Shown here in pieces: positions 1 to 10,394 of a stretch of DNA of 64,000 bases; within the stretch, counting starts at the first letter, position 1, and the number at the start of each line of letters is the position of its first letter. The position numbers and the translations under genes were made by a program. The DNA comes from Kineococcus mangrovi (GTDB lineage: Bacteria > Actinomycetota > Actinomycetes > Actinomycetales > Kineococcaceae): contig NZ_JBGGTQ010000004.1 of assembly GCF_041320705.1 (NCBI RefSeq), forward strand, positions 434,001 to 498,000, given 5' to 3'. The notes beneath the pieces were generated by a model, which saw nothing but the letters and a program-made list of their open reading frames with translations, was not told the DNA's origin and ran no database searches.

Positions 1-446
1 CCACGGCCGGGCTGGAGGACACCCGCCGCGCCGTGCACGCGCTGCGGGTGGACACCCCGCCGCTGCCGGACTCCCTCGCCGCGCTGGCCGCGGGGGCGGG
101 GGGGAGCGGGACGGAGGTGAGCCTGCGCGTGGCGGGCCGACCGCGGCCGCTGGGAGCGGGGGAGGTGGCCCTGCTCCGGACCGCGCAGGAAGCGGTCGTC
201 AACGCGGGCAAGCACGCTCCCGGCTCACCCGTCGCCGTCGAGCTGAGCTACCGGGACACCGACACCGAGCTCGTCGTCACCGACACCGGGACCCGGTGCA
301 CCACCTCCGCGGCCGCCGCGCTGCGCACGGTCGACGGCGGCTACGGTCTGGCCGGGCTGCGCGAACGCCTGGAACTGGCCGGGGGCTCGCTCGCGGCGGG
401 CCCGCACGGGGCGGGCTGGCGCGTCACCGCCCGGGTGCCGGCGTGA
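1..446 (+). CDS. Sensor histidine kinase, NarL/DesK type, C-terminal part (5' end outside window)
   Basis: This is the end of a two-component sensor kinase that would autophosphorylate a histidine and pass the phosphate to the regulator directly downstream. The reading frame is open from the first bases of the window, so the sensor and dimerisation parts are missing. What remains is the tail of the helical HisKA_3 region (TRRAVHALR near base 30) and a short HATPase_c domain: an N-box (EAVVNAGKHAP), a D-x-G box (VTDTG) and a glycine box (GYGLAGLRERLELAGG). This spacing is typical of kinases that pair with LuxR-type regulators. The stop overlaps a possible GTG of the next gene (GTGA), which indicates one operon. 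The signal sensed cannot be read from this fragment. Confidence 0.9.
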   Translation, partial: TAGLEDTRRAVHALRVDTPPLPDSLAALAAGAGGSGTEVSLRVAGRPRPLGAGEVALLRTAQEAVVNAGKHAPGSPVAVELSYRDTDTELVVTDTGTRCTTSAAAALRTVDGGYGLAGLRERLELAGGSLAAGPHGAGWRVTARVPA

Positions 447-472
447 ACGGGCCGGTGCGGCAGGATCCGTCC

Positions 473-1138
473 GTGACCGCCCCGGACGTGCTGCGCGTGC
501 TCGTGGCCGACGACCAGACGATCGTCCGCGACGGTCTCGTGGCCCTGCTGGACCTCATGCCGGAGTTCGAGGTCGTCGGCACCGCCGGCGACGGGGCGCA
601 GGCCGTCGCGCGCGTGGCCGACCTCGCCCCCGACGTCGTCCTCATGGACCTCGGGATGCCCGGCGTCGACGGCGTCGAGGCCACCCGCCGGGTGAGCGCG
701 GAGCACCCGCAGACGGCCGTGGTCGTCCTCACGACGTACGCCGACGACGCCTCGATCCTCGGTGCGCTGCAGGCGGGTGCGCGCGGCTACCTCACCAAGA
801 GCGCCGGGCGGGCCGACATCGCCCGCGCGCTGCAGGCGGCGGTCTCACGCCAGGTCGTGCTCGACGCCGACGTGCAGGCCCGGCTCCTGCGGGCCGCGGG
901 CACCCCGGTGCCCCCGCCGCCGGTCGAGCTCCCGGACGGTCTCACCGAGCGCGAGGCCGAGGTGCTGCGCCTCATCGCCCGCGGGTCGTCCAACCAGGAG
1001 ATCGCGCGGGAACTGTTCGTCTCCGTCGCGACCGTCAAGACGCACGTCAACCACCTGTTCGCCAAGACCGGCTCGCGCGACCGGGCGCAGGCCGTCGCGT
1101 ACGCGCACGCGCACGGTCTGGTGCCACGTCACGGGTGA
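473..1138 (+). CDS. Two-component response regulator, NarL/FixJ (LuxR) family
   Basis: The product is a DNA-binding response regulator of about 221 residues. The receiver domain begins with the acidic pocket ADDQ and carries the expected phosphoryl-acceptor Asp in VLMDLGMPG (about residue 59) and the conserved Lys in LTKSAG. The C-terminal LuxR-type helix-turn-helix reads LTEREAEVLRLIARG, then a recognition helix around VSVATVKTHV. I chose GTG 473 because a CAGGAT hexamer ends 6 nt before it, the leaderless pattern seen repeatedly in this window. A GTG at 443 overlapping the kinase stop would add 10 residues and remains possible. The regulator forms a cognate pair with the upstream kinase. 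Its targets are unknown. Confidence 0.93.
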   Translation: MTAPDVLRVLVADDQTIVRDGLVALLDLMPEFEVVGTAGDGAQAVARVADLAPDVVLMDLGMPGVDGVEATRRVSAEHPQTAVVVLTTYADDASILGALQAGARGYLTKSAGRADIARALQAAVSRQVVLDADVQARLLRAAGTPVPPPPVELPDGLTEREAEVLRLIARGSSNQEIARELFVSVATVKTHVNHLFAKTGSRDRAQAVAYAHAHGLVPRHG

Positions 1139-1343
1139 AGGTCCCGGCGGGCGACAGGTCCGGGGTGAGCACGAGGCGCCACGCGGGCGGGTCGGGCGGC
1201 GGCGGGCCGGGGTCGACGGCGTGCGCCAGGAGCCAGCGCCGCGACCGGGCCTGCTCGGCCCGCCACAGCGCGCGGTGCCGACGCCACGTCCCGGCGACCA
1301 CCCCGACCGACGCGAGGACCCCCAGCACCACGTACCCGAGCAC
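1047..1343 (-). CDS. Possible small single-pass membrane protein, hypothetical
   Basis: This frame encodes about 98 residues. It opens with a hydrophobic stretch (VLGYVVLGVLASVGVVAG), then an Arg-rich stretch, then a Pro-rich segment and the phrase AWRLVLTPDL. Third codon positions are almost all G or C until about base 1140. Past that point, where the frame runs antisense into the response-regulator gene, the bias collapses, so the true end may be nearer 1140 or the 3' end may be disturbed. GTG 1343 is the only reasonable start and has no good ribosome site. I recognise no family. It is the only content of the 302-base gap between the response regulator and galK. Confidence 0.35.
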   Translation of the reverse strand: MLGYVVLGVLASVGVVAGTWRRHRALWRAEQARSRRWLLAHAVDPGPPPPDPPAWRLVLTPDLSPAGTFTRDVAPDRARARTRRPAPGRASRSWRTGG

Positions 1344-1414
1344 CCGAGCAGGCTCGCGGTCCCGCCCCGCCGTCCGGTGAACCCACCCTGAACGGCGCCC
1401 GACCTGCCGCGGAA

Positions 1415-1442
1415 GACACCGTTCCTCCGTGGAGCCGGTGTC
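1415..1442 (-). terminator. Hairpin overlapping the galK stop codon
   Basis: GACACCG and CGGTGTC form a perfect 7-bp outer stem, and CTCC/GGAG form an inner stem around a two-base loop. The hairpin overlaps the last codon of galK, the final gene of the galactose operon. There is no U-tract, as is usual for actinobacterial hairpin terminators. Confidence 0.5.
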
Positions 1443-2670
1443 AGAGGTCGCGGGCGGCGCCTTCCGAGGGCAGGGCGGACAGGAACCGGGGGGCGCGCAG
1501 GCCCCGCTCGGCGAAGGCGGCGGCGACCGCGACCGCGACCTCCTCGACGCGCTCGGCGGCGACGAGGGCGATCGCCGACCCGCCGAACCCGCCACCCGTC
1601 ATCCGGGCGCCGAGCGCCCCGTGCGCCCGCGCGGTGTCGACCGTGAGGTCGAGCTCGGTGCAGGAGACCTCGTAGTCCTCGCGCAGGGAGTCGTGCGAGG
1701 CGTCGAGCAGCGGCCCGACCTCACCCGCTCGCCCGGCCCGCAGGAGGTCGGCGGTGCGCCGGACCCGGTCGATCTCGGTGACGGCGTGCCGGACCCGGCG
1801 GACCAGCACGTCCCCGTCCGGCCCGGCGCCCACGCGCTCGAGCACGGAGTCGAGGTCGGCGGGGTCCACGGCCCGCAGGTTCGGGACCTCGAGCACCTCC
1901 GCGGCGCGTTCGACGTCCGCGCGCCGCTTGCCGTACTCCCCGCCGGCGTGGGAGTGCTCGGCGCGGGTGTCCACGACGAGCAGCGCGAGCCCGGCCCCGG
2001 CGAGGTCGAGCGCGACCTGCGTCACCGAGTCGTCGTCGGTGTCGAGCAGGATCGCCCCGCCCTCGCGGCAGCGCAGCGACGCGGCCTGGTCCATGCCACC
2101 GGTGTTCGCGCCCGCGACGACGTTCTCGGCGCGCTGGCAGGCGCTCGCGAGCCCGGCGCGGCCGGTGTCGTCGAGGGGCAGCTCCACGAGTTCACCCAGC
2201 GCGACCGCGACGGCGCACTCCAGCGCCGCCGAGGACGACAGGCCCGATCCGTACGGGACGTGGCCGTCGACGAGGGCGTCGAAACCCCCGGACAGGGCCA
2301 GACCCTCGAACCCGTCGTGCTGCATCGCCCACGGCACCCCCGCGACGTAGGCGGCCCAGCCGGCGGGGGACCCGGGACCGACCTCGGCCAGCGGGACCTC
2401 CACCTCACCGGAGGGTTCCTGCAGCGAGCGGACGCGGACGACGCCGTCGGTGCGCGGGTGCAGCGCGACGAACGTCCGGTGCGGCAGCGCCAGCGGCAGG
2501 CAGAGGCCGCCGGTGTAGTCCACGTGCTCGCCGATGAGGTTGACCCGGCCCGGGGCCGACCACACCCCCTCGGGGTCGGTGCCGTACGCGGTGCGGAACT
2601 CCCGGGCCAGCGCCTGCGCGGTCCCCGCGCGGTCGGGGGCGTGGAAGAACTCGGTGCCGGGGGTGCTCAT
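1441..2670 (-). CDS. galK: Galactokinase
   Basis: Galactokinase phosphorylates galactose to galactose-1-phosphate with ATP, the first step of the Leloir pathway. The 409-residue protein has the usual length for the GHMP family. It carries the galactose signature GRVNLIGEHVDYTGG (residues 41-55), the nucleotide loop PYGSGLSSSAAL (about 139-150) and the late GHMP glycine motif TGGGFGGSAIAL. ATG 2670 overlaps the galT stop as ATGA, so the genes are translationally coupled. It is the last gene of a minus-strand deoR-galT-galK operon. No epimerase gene is present in the window, so galE must lie elsewhere. Confidence 0.97.
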   Translation of the reverse strand: MSTPGTEFFHAPDRAGTAQALAREFRTAYGTDPEGVWSAPGRVNLIGEHVDYTGGLCLPLALPHRTFVALHPRTDGVVRVRSLQEPSGEVEVPLAEVGPGSPAGWAAYVAGVPWAMQHDGFEGLALSGGFDALVDGHVPYGSGLSSSAALECAVAVALGELVELPLDDTGRAGLASACQRAENVVAGANTGGMDQAASLRCREGGAILLDTDDDSVTQVALDLAGAGLALLVVDTRAEHSHAGGEYGKRRADVERAAEVLEVPNLRAVDPADLDSVLERVGAGPDGDVLVRRVRHAVTEIDRVRRTADLLRAGRAGEVGPLLDASHDSLREDYEVSCTELDLTVDTARAHGALGARMTGGGFGGSAIALVAAERVEEVAVAVAAAFAERGLRAPRFLSALPSEGAARDL

Positions 2671-3808
2671 CGGGAAACCTCGCGCAGTCGGGCCGCCACC
2701 TTCTCAGGTGTCGTGTCGTTGATCCAGGCCGCCATCGCCGACTCCGAGCCGGCGAGGTACTTCACCTTCCCCGGGCCCCGCAGGACCGAGAACACCTGCA
2801 GGTGCAGGCGGAACTCGTCCCGGCCCTCGCGGACGGGGGCCTGGAACCAGCCCGCGATGTAGGGCAGCGGGTGCTCGTCGGGGTAGTAGCGGTCCAGCCG
2901 GCCCAGCAGGTCCAGGTAGGCGCCGACGAGGTCGGCGCGCTCGGCCTCCGTCAGGGCGGGCAGGTCCGGGACGTCGCGGTGCGGGGCCAGGTGGACCTCG
3001 ACGGGCCAGCGCGCGGCGGCCGGGACGTAGGCGGTGAAGTGCTCGGTCTCGAGCACGACGCGGTGCCCGGCGCGGCGTTCGGCGTCCAGCACGTCCCGGA
3101 ACAGGTTGCGGCCCGTGGCTTCCCGGTGCTCACGGGCACGGCGCAGCATGGTCGCCGTCTTGGGCGTCACGTACGGGTAGCCGTAGATCTGACCGTGCGG
3201 GTGCGGCAGCGTGACGCCGATCTCGGCGCCGCGGTTCTCGAACACGAACACCTGCTCGACGCCCTCGGTGGCGCCGATCTCCTCGGTCCGGTCGATCCAC
3301 GCCTCGAGCACCGTGCGGGCCCGGGTCGGGCTCAGGGTCGCGAAGGACCCGTGCGTGTCGGAGGTGAAGCAGACGACCTCGCAGCGCCCGGCGGCGGGTC
3401 TCGTCGGCCACAGCTCCTCACCGTCGACGAACCCGGCCTCGCCGCCGATGCGGTTCGAGAACGACGGGAACCGGTTCTCGAAGGCGACGACGTCGTAGCT
3501 GGAGTCGGCGATCTCGGTGGGGAACCCCCCGGGCACGGTGGGGGCCAGCGGGTCCTGGTCCGGTGGTGGCATGAGGGTGCGGTCGTTGCGGTGGGAGGCC
3601 ATCGCGATCCAGTCGCCCGTCAGCGGGTCGAAGCGGACCTGCGACCCGCCGCGCACGGTCTCCTCCGCCGGTGGCAGGGGCCGGTGGTCGACCGCGTCGC
3701 GGACGCGCCCGCCGGACAACCAGGGTTCGGTGTCGTCGAAGTGGACGAGTTCGCGGCCGTCGGCCATCCGGGTCGACGTCTTGCGGAACGCGTGCTGCGA
3801 GGGTTCGG

Positions 3809-3812
<4 letters not shown>
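2667..3812 (-). CDS. galT: Galactose-1-phosphate uridylyltransferase
   Basis: GalT exchanges galactose-1-phosphate with UDP-glucose to give UDP-galactose and glucose-1-phosphate. The 381-residue protein carries the family active-site motif HPHGQ (H204-P-H206), where the second His is the one uridylylated in the family. The surrounding FENRGAEIG and the later GWFQAP and EFRLHLQVFS segments match the GalT fold. GTG 3812 is preceded by a strong GGAGG seven bases upstream and overlaps the stop of the DeoR gene as GTGA. A long upstream extension in the same frame is only the antisense of that regulator. The gene sits between its regulator and galK. Confidence 0.96.
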
Positions 3813-6293
<2,481 letters not shown>

Positions 6294-6309
6294 GAGGGGA
6301 GCCCTCGCA

Positions 6310-7395
6310 GTGAGCGGCGCCGTGGACCAGGCCAAGAGCGCGGTGAGCACCGTCCAACGGTCGCTGCCGCTGCGGGCGTACCAGCGGTACGGACAGGCGC
6401 GGGGGAACGTCCTGGCCGGCGGGATCGCCTACTTCGCCTTCTTCTCCCTCATCCCGGCGGTGACGGTGTCGCTGACGGTGCTGGGCCTGGTGATGAACGG
6501 CGTCCCGGAGGTCCGGGACTGGGTGGTGCGCAACCTCGTCGACGGCATCAACCAGTACGCACCCGGGCTGGTGAACCAGGGGCCGCGGCCCGTCGGGCCG
6601 GCGGGGGAGGACGCTCAGGGCATCTACGTCGACGAGTTCCTCGGCGGGTCCAAGCTCACCTTCGCCCTCCTCGTCTCCCTGGCCACCGGGTTGTTCACCG
6701 GGCTGGGCTGGGTCGACGGTCTGCGTCAGGGCGTGCGGGCGGTGTTCGGTGAGGACACCGGGGCCGGGAACTTCCTCGTCGTCCGGCTGCGCGACCTCCT
6801 CGGCATGGTGATCATCGGCTTCGGCATCCTGCTCTCGGCCGTCTCGCTGGTCGCCACGAACGCGGCGGGGGACTTCGTGCTCGACCTGCTCGGCTTCGAA
6901 CCGTCCACCTGGTCGTCGTGGACCCTGCGGGTCCTGGGGATCGGCGTGTCCCTGGCCATCGACACCGCGACCTTCCTGGCCGTCTTCCGGTTCCTGCCGG
7001 GTGCGGACGTGCCGGTGCGCGACCTCATCCAGGGGGCCGTGCTCGGGGGCATCGGCATCGGCCTGCTCAAGCAGTTCGGCACGACGATCGCCAGGCGCAG
7101 CGCCGAGGGCAACCCGGTCCTGGGCTCTGCCGTCACTCTCGTCGTGCTGCTGGTGCTCATGAACCTCATCGCCCGCCTCGCGCTGCTGGCCGCGGCGTGG
7201 GCTGCGACCCGGGCCGAGGACCGCGGGTCCCTGAACCCCGACCTCATGGCGCAGGCGCGGCTGACGGTGCCGCTGGGTCCGGAGGCGCCCGACGGCTTCA
7301 CGGCGCCCGGACGCCGTCGGCGCGTGCCGTTCGTCTCGGGGCTGCTGGTGGGGGCGGTCTCGGCCGCGGCGCTGCGGCGGGTCCGGCGCGGCTGA
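6310..7395 (+). CDS. YihY/BrkB-family integral membrane protein
   Basis: This is a 361-residue polytopic membrane protein. The family hallmark is visible near the N-terminus (NVLAGGIAYFAFFSLIPA), followed by several hydrophobic segments and the late IQGAVLGGIGIGLLKQFG and TLVVLLVLMNLIARLALL helices. YihY/BrkB proteins are not RNases, although they were once annotated as RNase BN. Their transport or envelope role is not settled. The GTG start has a GAGGGGA site nine bases upstream. The C-terminus is basic and ends with another hydrophobic segment. Placement between trpS and the SCO4848-type gene matches my memory of the order in other actinobacteria. Confidence 0.88.
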   Translation: MSGAVDQAKSAVSTVQRSLPLRAYQRYGQARGNVLAGGIAYFAFFSLIPAVTVSLTVLGLVMNGVPEVRDWVVRNLVDGINQYAPGLVNQGPRPVGPAGEDAQGIYVDEFLGGSKLTFALLVSLATGLFTGLGWVDGLRQGVRAVFGEDTGAGNFLVVRLRDLLGMVIIGFGILLSAVSLVATNAAGDFVLDLLGFEPSTWSSWTLRVLGIGVSLAIDTATFLAVFRFLPGADVPVRDLIQGAVLGGIGIGLLKQFGTTIARRSAEGNPVLGSAVTLVVLLVLMNLIARLALLAAAWAATRAEDRGSLNPDLMAQARLTVPLGPEAPDGFTAPGRRRRVPFVSGLLVGAVSAAALRRVRRG

Positions 7396-7412
7396 CCCAC
7401 CGCCGCGGGTGG

Positions 7413-7445
7413 CAGGATCGCACCCGTGGTGATCTCGTGGTGATG
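7413..7445 (+). promoter_or_regulatory. CAGGAT -10 element and five-codon leader preceding the SCO4848-type gene
   Basis: CAGGAT (7413-7418) is followed 7 nt later by GTG GTG ATC TCG TGG TGA. That stop overlaps the ATG of the next gene as TGATG (7441-7445). If the transcript is leaderless at GTG 7426, ribosomes would translate a five-residue peptide and re-start at the membrane-protein ATG. The sequence is seen directly; the translation is inferred. Confidence 0.4.
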
Positions 7446-7670
7446 TCCAAGCCGGTCAGCTGGTTCCTCGTCCTGTTCGGCGCGTGGAGCTGGTTCATCT
7501 GGCCCAATTTCCTGCGCAACATCTGGTCCGACCCTCGCTCGTTCGACGGTGGCCCGCAGCCGTTCTTCCTCGTCCACCTGGTGCTGGTCGTCGTGAGCCT
7601 GGCGTTCGGGACGGCCATCGCCGTCATCGGGATCCGGGGGCTGCGCGGCGCCGCGCGACGCCCGCGCTGA
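7443..7670 (+). CDS. SCO4848-family small membrane protein
   Basis: The 75-residue product matches the SCO4848-like family as I know it: PVSWFLVLFGAWSWFIWP, then a short polar loop with DPRSFD, then a second helix (FFLVHLVLVVVSLAFGTA) and the ending VIGIRGLRGA. Two transmembrane segments are visible. Function is unknown. It lies just after the YihY gene, the same neighbourhood as in Streptomyces. The ATG overlaps the stop of a possible five-codon leader. A longer upstream reading frame is antisense or shadow sequence and lacks proper codon bias. Confidence 0.85.
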   Translation: MSKPVSWFLVLFGAWSWFIWPNFLRNIWSDPRSFDGGPQPFFLVHLVLVVVSLAFGTAIAVIGIRGLRGAARRPR

Positions 7671-7915
7671 GACGTGGCCGGTGGTCGCGGTGGGCCGGGG
7701 CCGGGCCCGCTCGCCGGCGGCGGCAGCGCGCCGACCTCGGTACCGGGCGCGTCGCAGGGGTCGTCCGCGCGGTGGTCGTGGGTGAGCCCCACGACCGCGG
7801 TCGGCCCCCGCCGCCGGCCCGGGACCCCGTCCCCTTGCGCGGGAAGGCGCGACCAGATTGGGTGGGCATCACCGCGCCGGCACCGGAGCTGGCGCCGCGA
7901 GAGGGAGTTGCGTCC

Positions 7916-9151
7916 GTGACCACGACCGACACGTCCCACGGCAACCGCGCCGTCGCCTACCTCGGCCCCGGCCAGGTCGAGGTGCAGACCATCGACTACC
8001 CCACGTTCGAGCTGAAGGACGGACCGGGGGTCAACCCCGCCAACGTCGGCCGCAAGGTCGACCACGGCGTCATCCTCAAGCTGGTCGCCACCAACATCTG
8101 CGGCTCGGACCAGCACATGGTCCGCGGCCGCACGACCGCGCCGCCGAACCTCGTGCTGGGGCACGAGATCACCGGTGAGGTCGTCGAGGTCGGCCGGGAC
8201 GTGGAGTTCCTGTCCGTCGGCGACCTCGTGTCGGTGCCGTTCAACATCGCCTGCGGTCGGTGCCGCAACTGCAAGGAGCGCAAGACCGGCATCTGCCTGA
8301 ACGTCAACCCCGACCGCCCGGGTTCGGCGTACGGGTACGTCGACATGGGTGGCTGGGTCGGTGGGCAGGCCGAGTACGTCCTCGTGCCGTACGCGGACTT
8401 CAACTGCCTGAAGTTCCCCGACAAGGACCAGGCGATGGAGAAGATCCTCGACCTGACGATGCTCTCGGACATCTTCCCGACCGGTTTCCACGGCGCGGTG
8501 ACCGCGGGCGTGGGCGTGGGGTCCACGGTCTACGTGGCCGGGGCCGGTCCGGTCGGCCTGGCCGCCGCCGTCGGGGCCCAGCTGCTGGGGGCAGCGGTCG
8601 TCATCGTCGGCGACCTCAACGCCGAGCGGCTCGAGCGGGCCCGCAGCTTCGGCTGCGAGACCGTCGACGTGTCCAAGGGCGACCCGCGCGACCAGGTCGA
8701 GCAGATCCTCGGCGTGCCGGAGGTGGACTGCGGCGTCGACGCGGTCGGCTTCGAGGCGCGCGGGCACGGGTCCGGCTCGGCGACCGAGGCGCCGGCGACC
8801 GTCCTGAACTCCCTCATGGAGCTCACCGCGGCCGGTGGCGCGCTCGGCATCCCGGGCCTGTACGTGACGGGTGACCCGGGCGGGGTCGACGAGGCCGCCA
8901 AGAAGGGGTCCCTGTCGCTGGACCTCGGCACCGGGTGGGCGAAGTCGCTGTCGTTCACGACGGGCCAGTGCCCGGTCATGAAGTACCACCGCGGCCTGAT
9001 GATGGCGATCCTGCACGACAAGGTGCAGATCGCCAAGGCCGTCGGGGCGACGCCCATCTCGCTGGACGAGGCCCCCGACGCGTACGCGAAGTTCGACGCC
9101 GGCGCCCCGCAGAAGTTCGTCATCGACCCGCACGGCATGATCAAGCGCTGA
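7916..9151 (+). CDS. fdhA: Glutathione-independent, zinc-dependent formaldehyde dehydrogenase (alcohol dehydrogenase superfamily)
   Basis: The 411-residue product is a medium-chain zinc dehydrogenase closest to the glutathione-independent formaldehyde dehydrogenases. It has catalytic zinc ligands in NICGSDQH (C62) and GHE (H83, E84), the structural zinc cluster CGRCRNCKERKTGIC, and the NAD-binding GAGPVGLAA motif. The insertion AYGYVDMGGWVGGQAEYVLVP and the C-terminal KSLSFTTGQCPV region are typical of this branch rather than of ordinary alcohol dehydrogenases. In the family, formaldehyde or other short aldehydes are oxidised with a tightly bound NAD. GTG 7916 has GAGGGAG eight bases upstream. 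A dioxygenase gene follows about 100 bp later. Confidence 0.9.
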   Translation: MTTTDTSHGNRAVAYLGPGQVEVQTIDYPTFELKDGPGVNPANVGRKVDHGVILKLVATNICGSDQHMVRGRTTAPPNLVLGHEITGEVVEVGRDVEFLSVGDLVSVPFNIACGRCRNCKERKTGICLNVNPDRPGSAYGYVDMGGWVGGQAEYVLVPYADFNCLKFPDKDQAMEKILDLTMLSDIFPTGFHGAVTAGVGVGSTVYVAGAGPVGLAAAVGAQLLGAAVVIVGDLNAERLERARSFGCETVDVSKGDPRDQVEQILGVPEVDCGVDAVGFEARGHGSGSATEAPATVLNSLMELTAAGGALGIPGLYVTGDPGGVDEAAKKGSLSLDLGTGWAKSLSFTTGQCPVMKYHRGLMMAILHDKVQIAKAVGATPISLDEAPDAYAKFDAGAPQKFVIDPHGMIKR

Positions 9152-9190
9152 CAATCTGTCCAGAAGTGGGGCCGTGAACTAGGCAGACTG

Positions 9191-9239
9191 CCCATCGTCG
9201 ACGCGCTACGGTGTAAATCCATAGTGCGTCGACGATGGG
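9191..9239 (+). promoter_or_regulatory. Long inverted-repeat operator flanking the promoter of the dioxygenase gene
   Basis: Two 18-base arms, 9191-9208 and 9222-9239, are inverted copies with a single mismatch and a 13-base centre. Each arm contains the self-complementary core CGTCGACG (9196-9203 and 9227-9234), and the two cores lie 31 bp apart, about three helical turns. A TACGGT hexamer (9207-9212), a possible -10, lies between them. The right arm ends at the ribosome site GGGAG of the dioxygenase gene. The arrangement suggests a dimeric or tetrameric repressor; a transcript hairpin that masks the ribosome site is the alternative. Confidence 0.7.
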
Positions 9240-9247
9240 AGCTGCTC

Positions 9248-10243
9248 GTGTCCTCGGTGTTCCTCGACTCCTCGGCCGCCGTGCCGACCTTCCGCGAGCT
9301 GGCCGCCCCCGAGCGCGACGCGCTGGCGGCCCTCGGTGCCCGGCTCACGGCCGACCCCGTCACGGCGCCCGACGCTTTCAGCCGGCAGGCCCGGTTGCTG
9401 GCGCGGGAACTGCCCGCCGAGGTGACCGAGACGTTGTGGGCCTTCGAGGAGCGCGGGTCCGACTCCGGCGTCCTGGTCCTGCGCGGCCTCGACGTCGGCG
9501 ACCTGCCCCCCACCCCGCCGGACAACACCGGCGGCGTCGGCGGCCGCACCCTGCTGGCCCGCCAGCAGGCCATCGTCAGCCACGCGCTCGGCCACGTGGT
9601 CGGCTACGCCGCCGAGGGCCACGGGCACCTGCTGCAGGACATGGTCCCCAACGCCAGGCTCGCCGCGACCCAGCAGTCCCAGGGATCGCGCGTCGAGCTG
9701 GAGGCGCACACCGAGCAGTGCTTCTCCGGGCTGCGCCCCGACTACGTCGTCCTCGGCTGCCTGCGCGGTGACGCCGACGCCGCCACCTACGCCTTCCGGG
9801 CCCTGGACCTGGTGCAGCACGTCGACCCGACCGACGTCCTGGAACTGTTCCGGCCGCTGTGGACGACGCTCGTCGACGAGTCCTTTGCCGACTTCCTCGA
9901 CACCCGCGAGGTCCGTGGGCCGTTCGCGATCCTGTCCGGCGACGTCGACGACCCGACGATGCTCGTCGACCAGGACCTCATGCACGGGATCACCCAGCAC
10001 GCCCAGGCCCTGCTGGAGCGCGTGCTGGAGGTCTACCTCGCCCACCGGCACGCCGTCGTGCTGGAACCCGGTGACGTGCTGCTGCTGGACAACCTGCGCG
10101 CCATGCACGGCCGTTCGCCGTTCGCCCCCCGCTTCGACGGGACCGACCGGTTCATCAGCCGCGGGTTCGTCGTCCGCGACCTCCGCCGCTCCCGCTTCGC
10201 CCGCCCCGGCGGGGGGCGGGTCGTGCAGGCCAGCTTCTCCTGA
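9248..10243 (+). CDS. Fe(II)/2-oxoglutarate dioxygenase, clavaminate synthase/VioC-like
   Basis: The 331-residue protein resembles the clavaminate-synthase-like amino-acid oxygenases (arginine 3-hydroxylase VioC, asparagine oxygenase, some lysine hydroxylases). The metal triad is readable: H154-x-E156 in EAHTEQCFSG and the distal His at about 287 in RAMHGRSPFAPRFDG. Arg301 or Arg305 in DRFISRGF would bind 2-oxoglutarate. VLEPGDVLLLDNLR also matches VioC-type enzymes. The likely reaction is hydroxylation of an amino acid or peptide-like substrate, but the substrate is unknown. GTG 9248 is favoured because GGGAG lies six bases upstream. No biosynthetic cluster surrounds it; the only partner candidate is the adjacent formaldehyde dehydrogenase. 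Confidence 0.82.
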   Translation: MSSVFLDSSAAVPTFRELAAPERDALAALGARLTADPVTAPDAFSRQARLLARELPAEVTETLWAFEERGSDSGVLVLRGLDVGDLPPTPPDNTGGVGGRTLLARQQAIVSHALGHVVGYAAEGHGHLLQDMVPNARLAATQQSQGSRVELEAHTEQCFSGLRPDYVVLGCLRGDADAATYAFRALDLVQHVDPTDVLELFRPLWTTLVDESFADFLDTREVRGPFAILSGDVDDPTMLVDQDLMHGITQHAQALLERVLEVYLAHRHAVVLEPGDVLLLDNLRAMHGRSPFAPRFDGTDRFISRGFVVRDLRRSRFARPGGGRVVQASFS

Positions 10244-10270
10244 CGCGTCCCTCGCTCCGCTCGGGGTTGC

Positions 10271-10319
10271 CCTCGTTGCCTCCCCGGGGTCGATGATCGA
10301 CCTCGCGGAGGCAACGAGG
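10271..10319. terminator. Strong hairpin between convergent dioxygenase and UbiB genes
   Basis: A perfect 13-bp stem pairs 10271-10283 with 10307-10319, and a smaller palindrome (GTCGATGATCGAC) fills the loop. It lies between two genes that converge, so it could stop transcription from both sides. The 3' arm is repeated downstream in two tandem units. Confidence 0.7.
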
Positions 10320-10390
10320 CGTTCCGGTGTCCTCGGGGAGGCAACGAGGCGTTCCGGTGTCCTCGGGGAGGCAACGAGGCGTCCCCGGGG
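10301..10390. repeat. 30-bp direct tandem repeat carrying copies of the terminator arm
   Basis: Bases 10321-10350 and 10351-10380 are identical 30-base units. A partial unit (10301-10320, one mismatch) precedes them. Each unit holds GGAGGCAACGAGG, the same 3' arm that pairs with 10271-10283, so three alternative partners exist for one 5' arm. The units translate as an in-frame decapeptide in one direction, but no gene covers them. It looks like slippage or duplication of terminator sequence. Confidence 0.85.
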
Positions 10391-10394
10391 GAGG

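Noticed and set aside
1429-2862. Long plus-strand open frame opposite galK
   Set aside because: It is the antisense shadow of galK and galT. It arises because stop codons are rare in GC-rich sequence, and the galK motifs on the other strand are unmistakable.
10301-10390. Possible CRISPR array
   Set aside because: The 30-bp units are directly adjacent with no unique spacers, only two full copies exist, and no cas genes are present.
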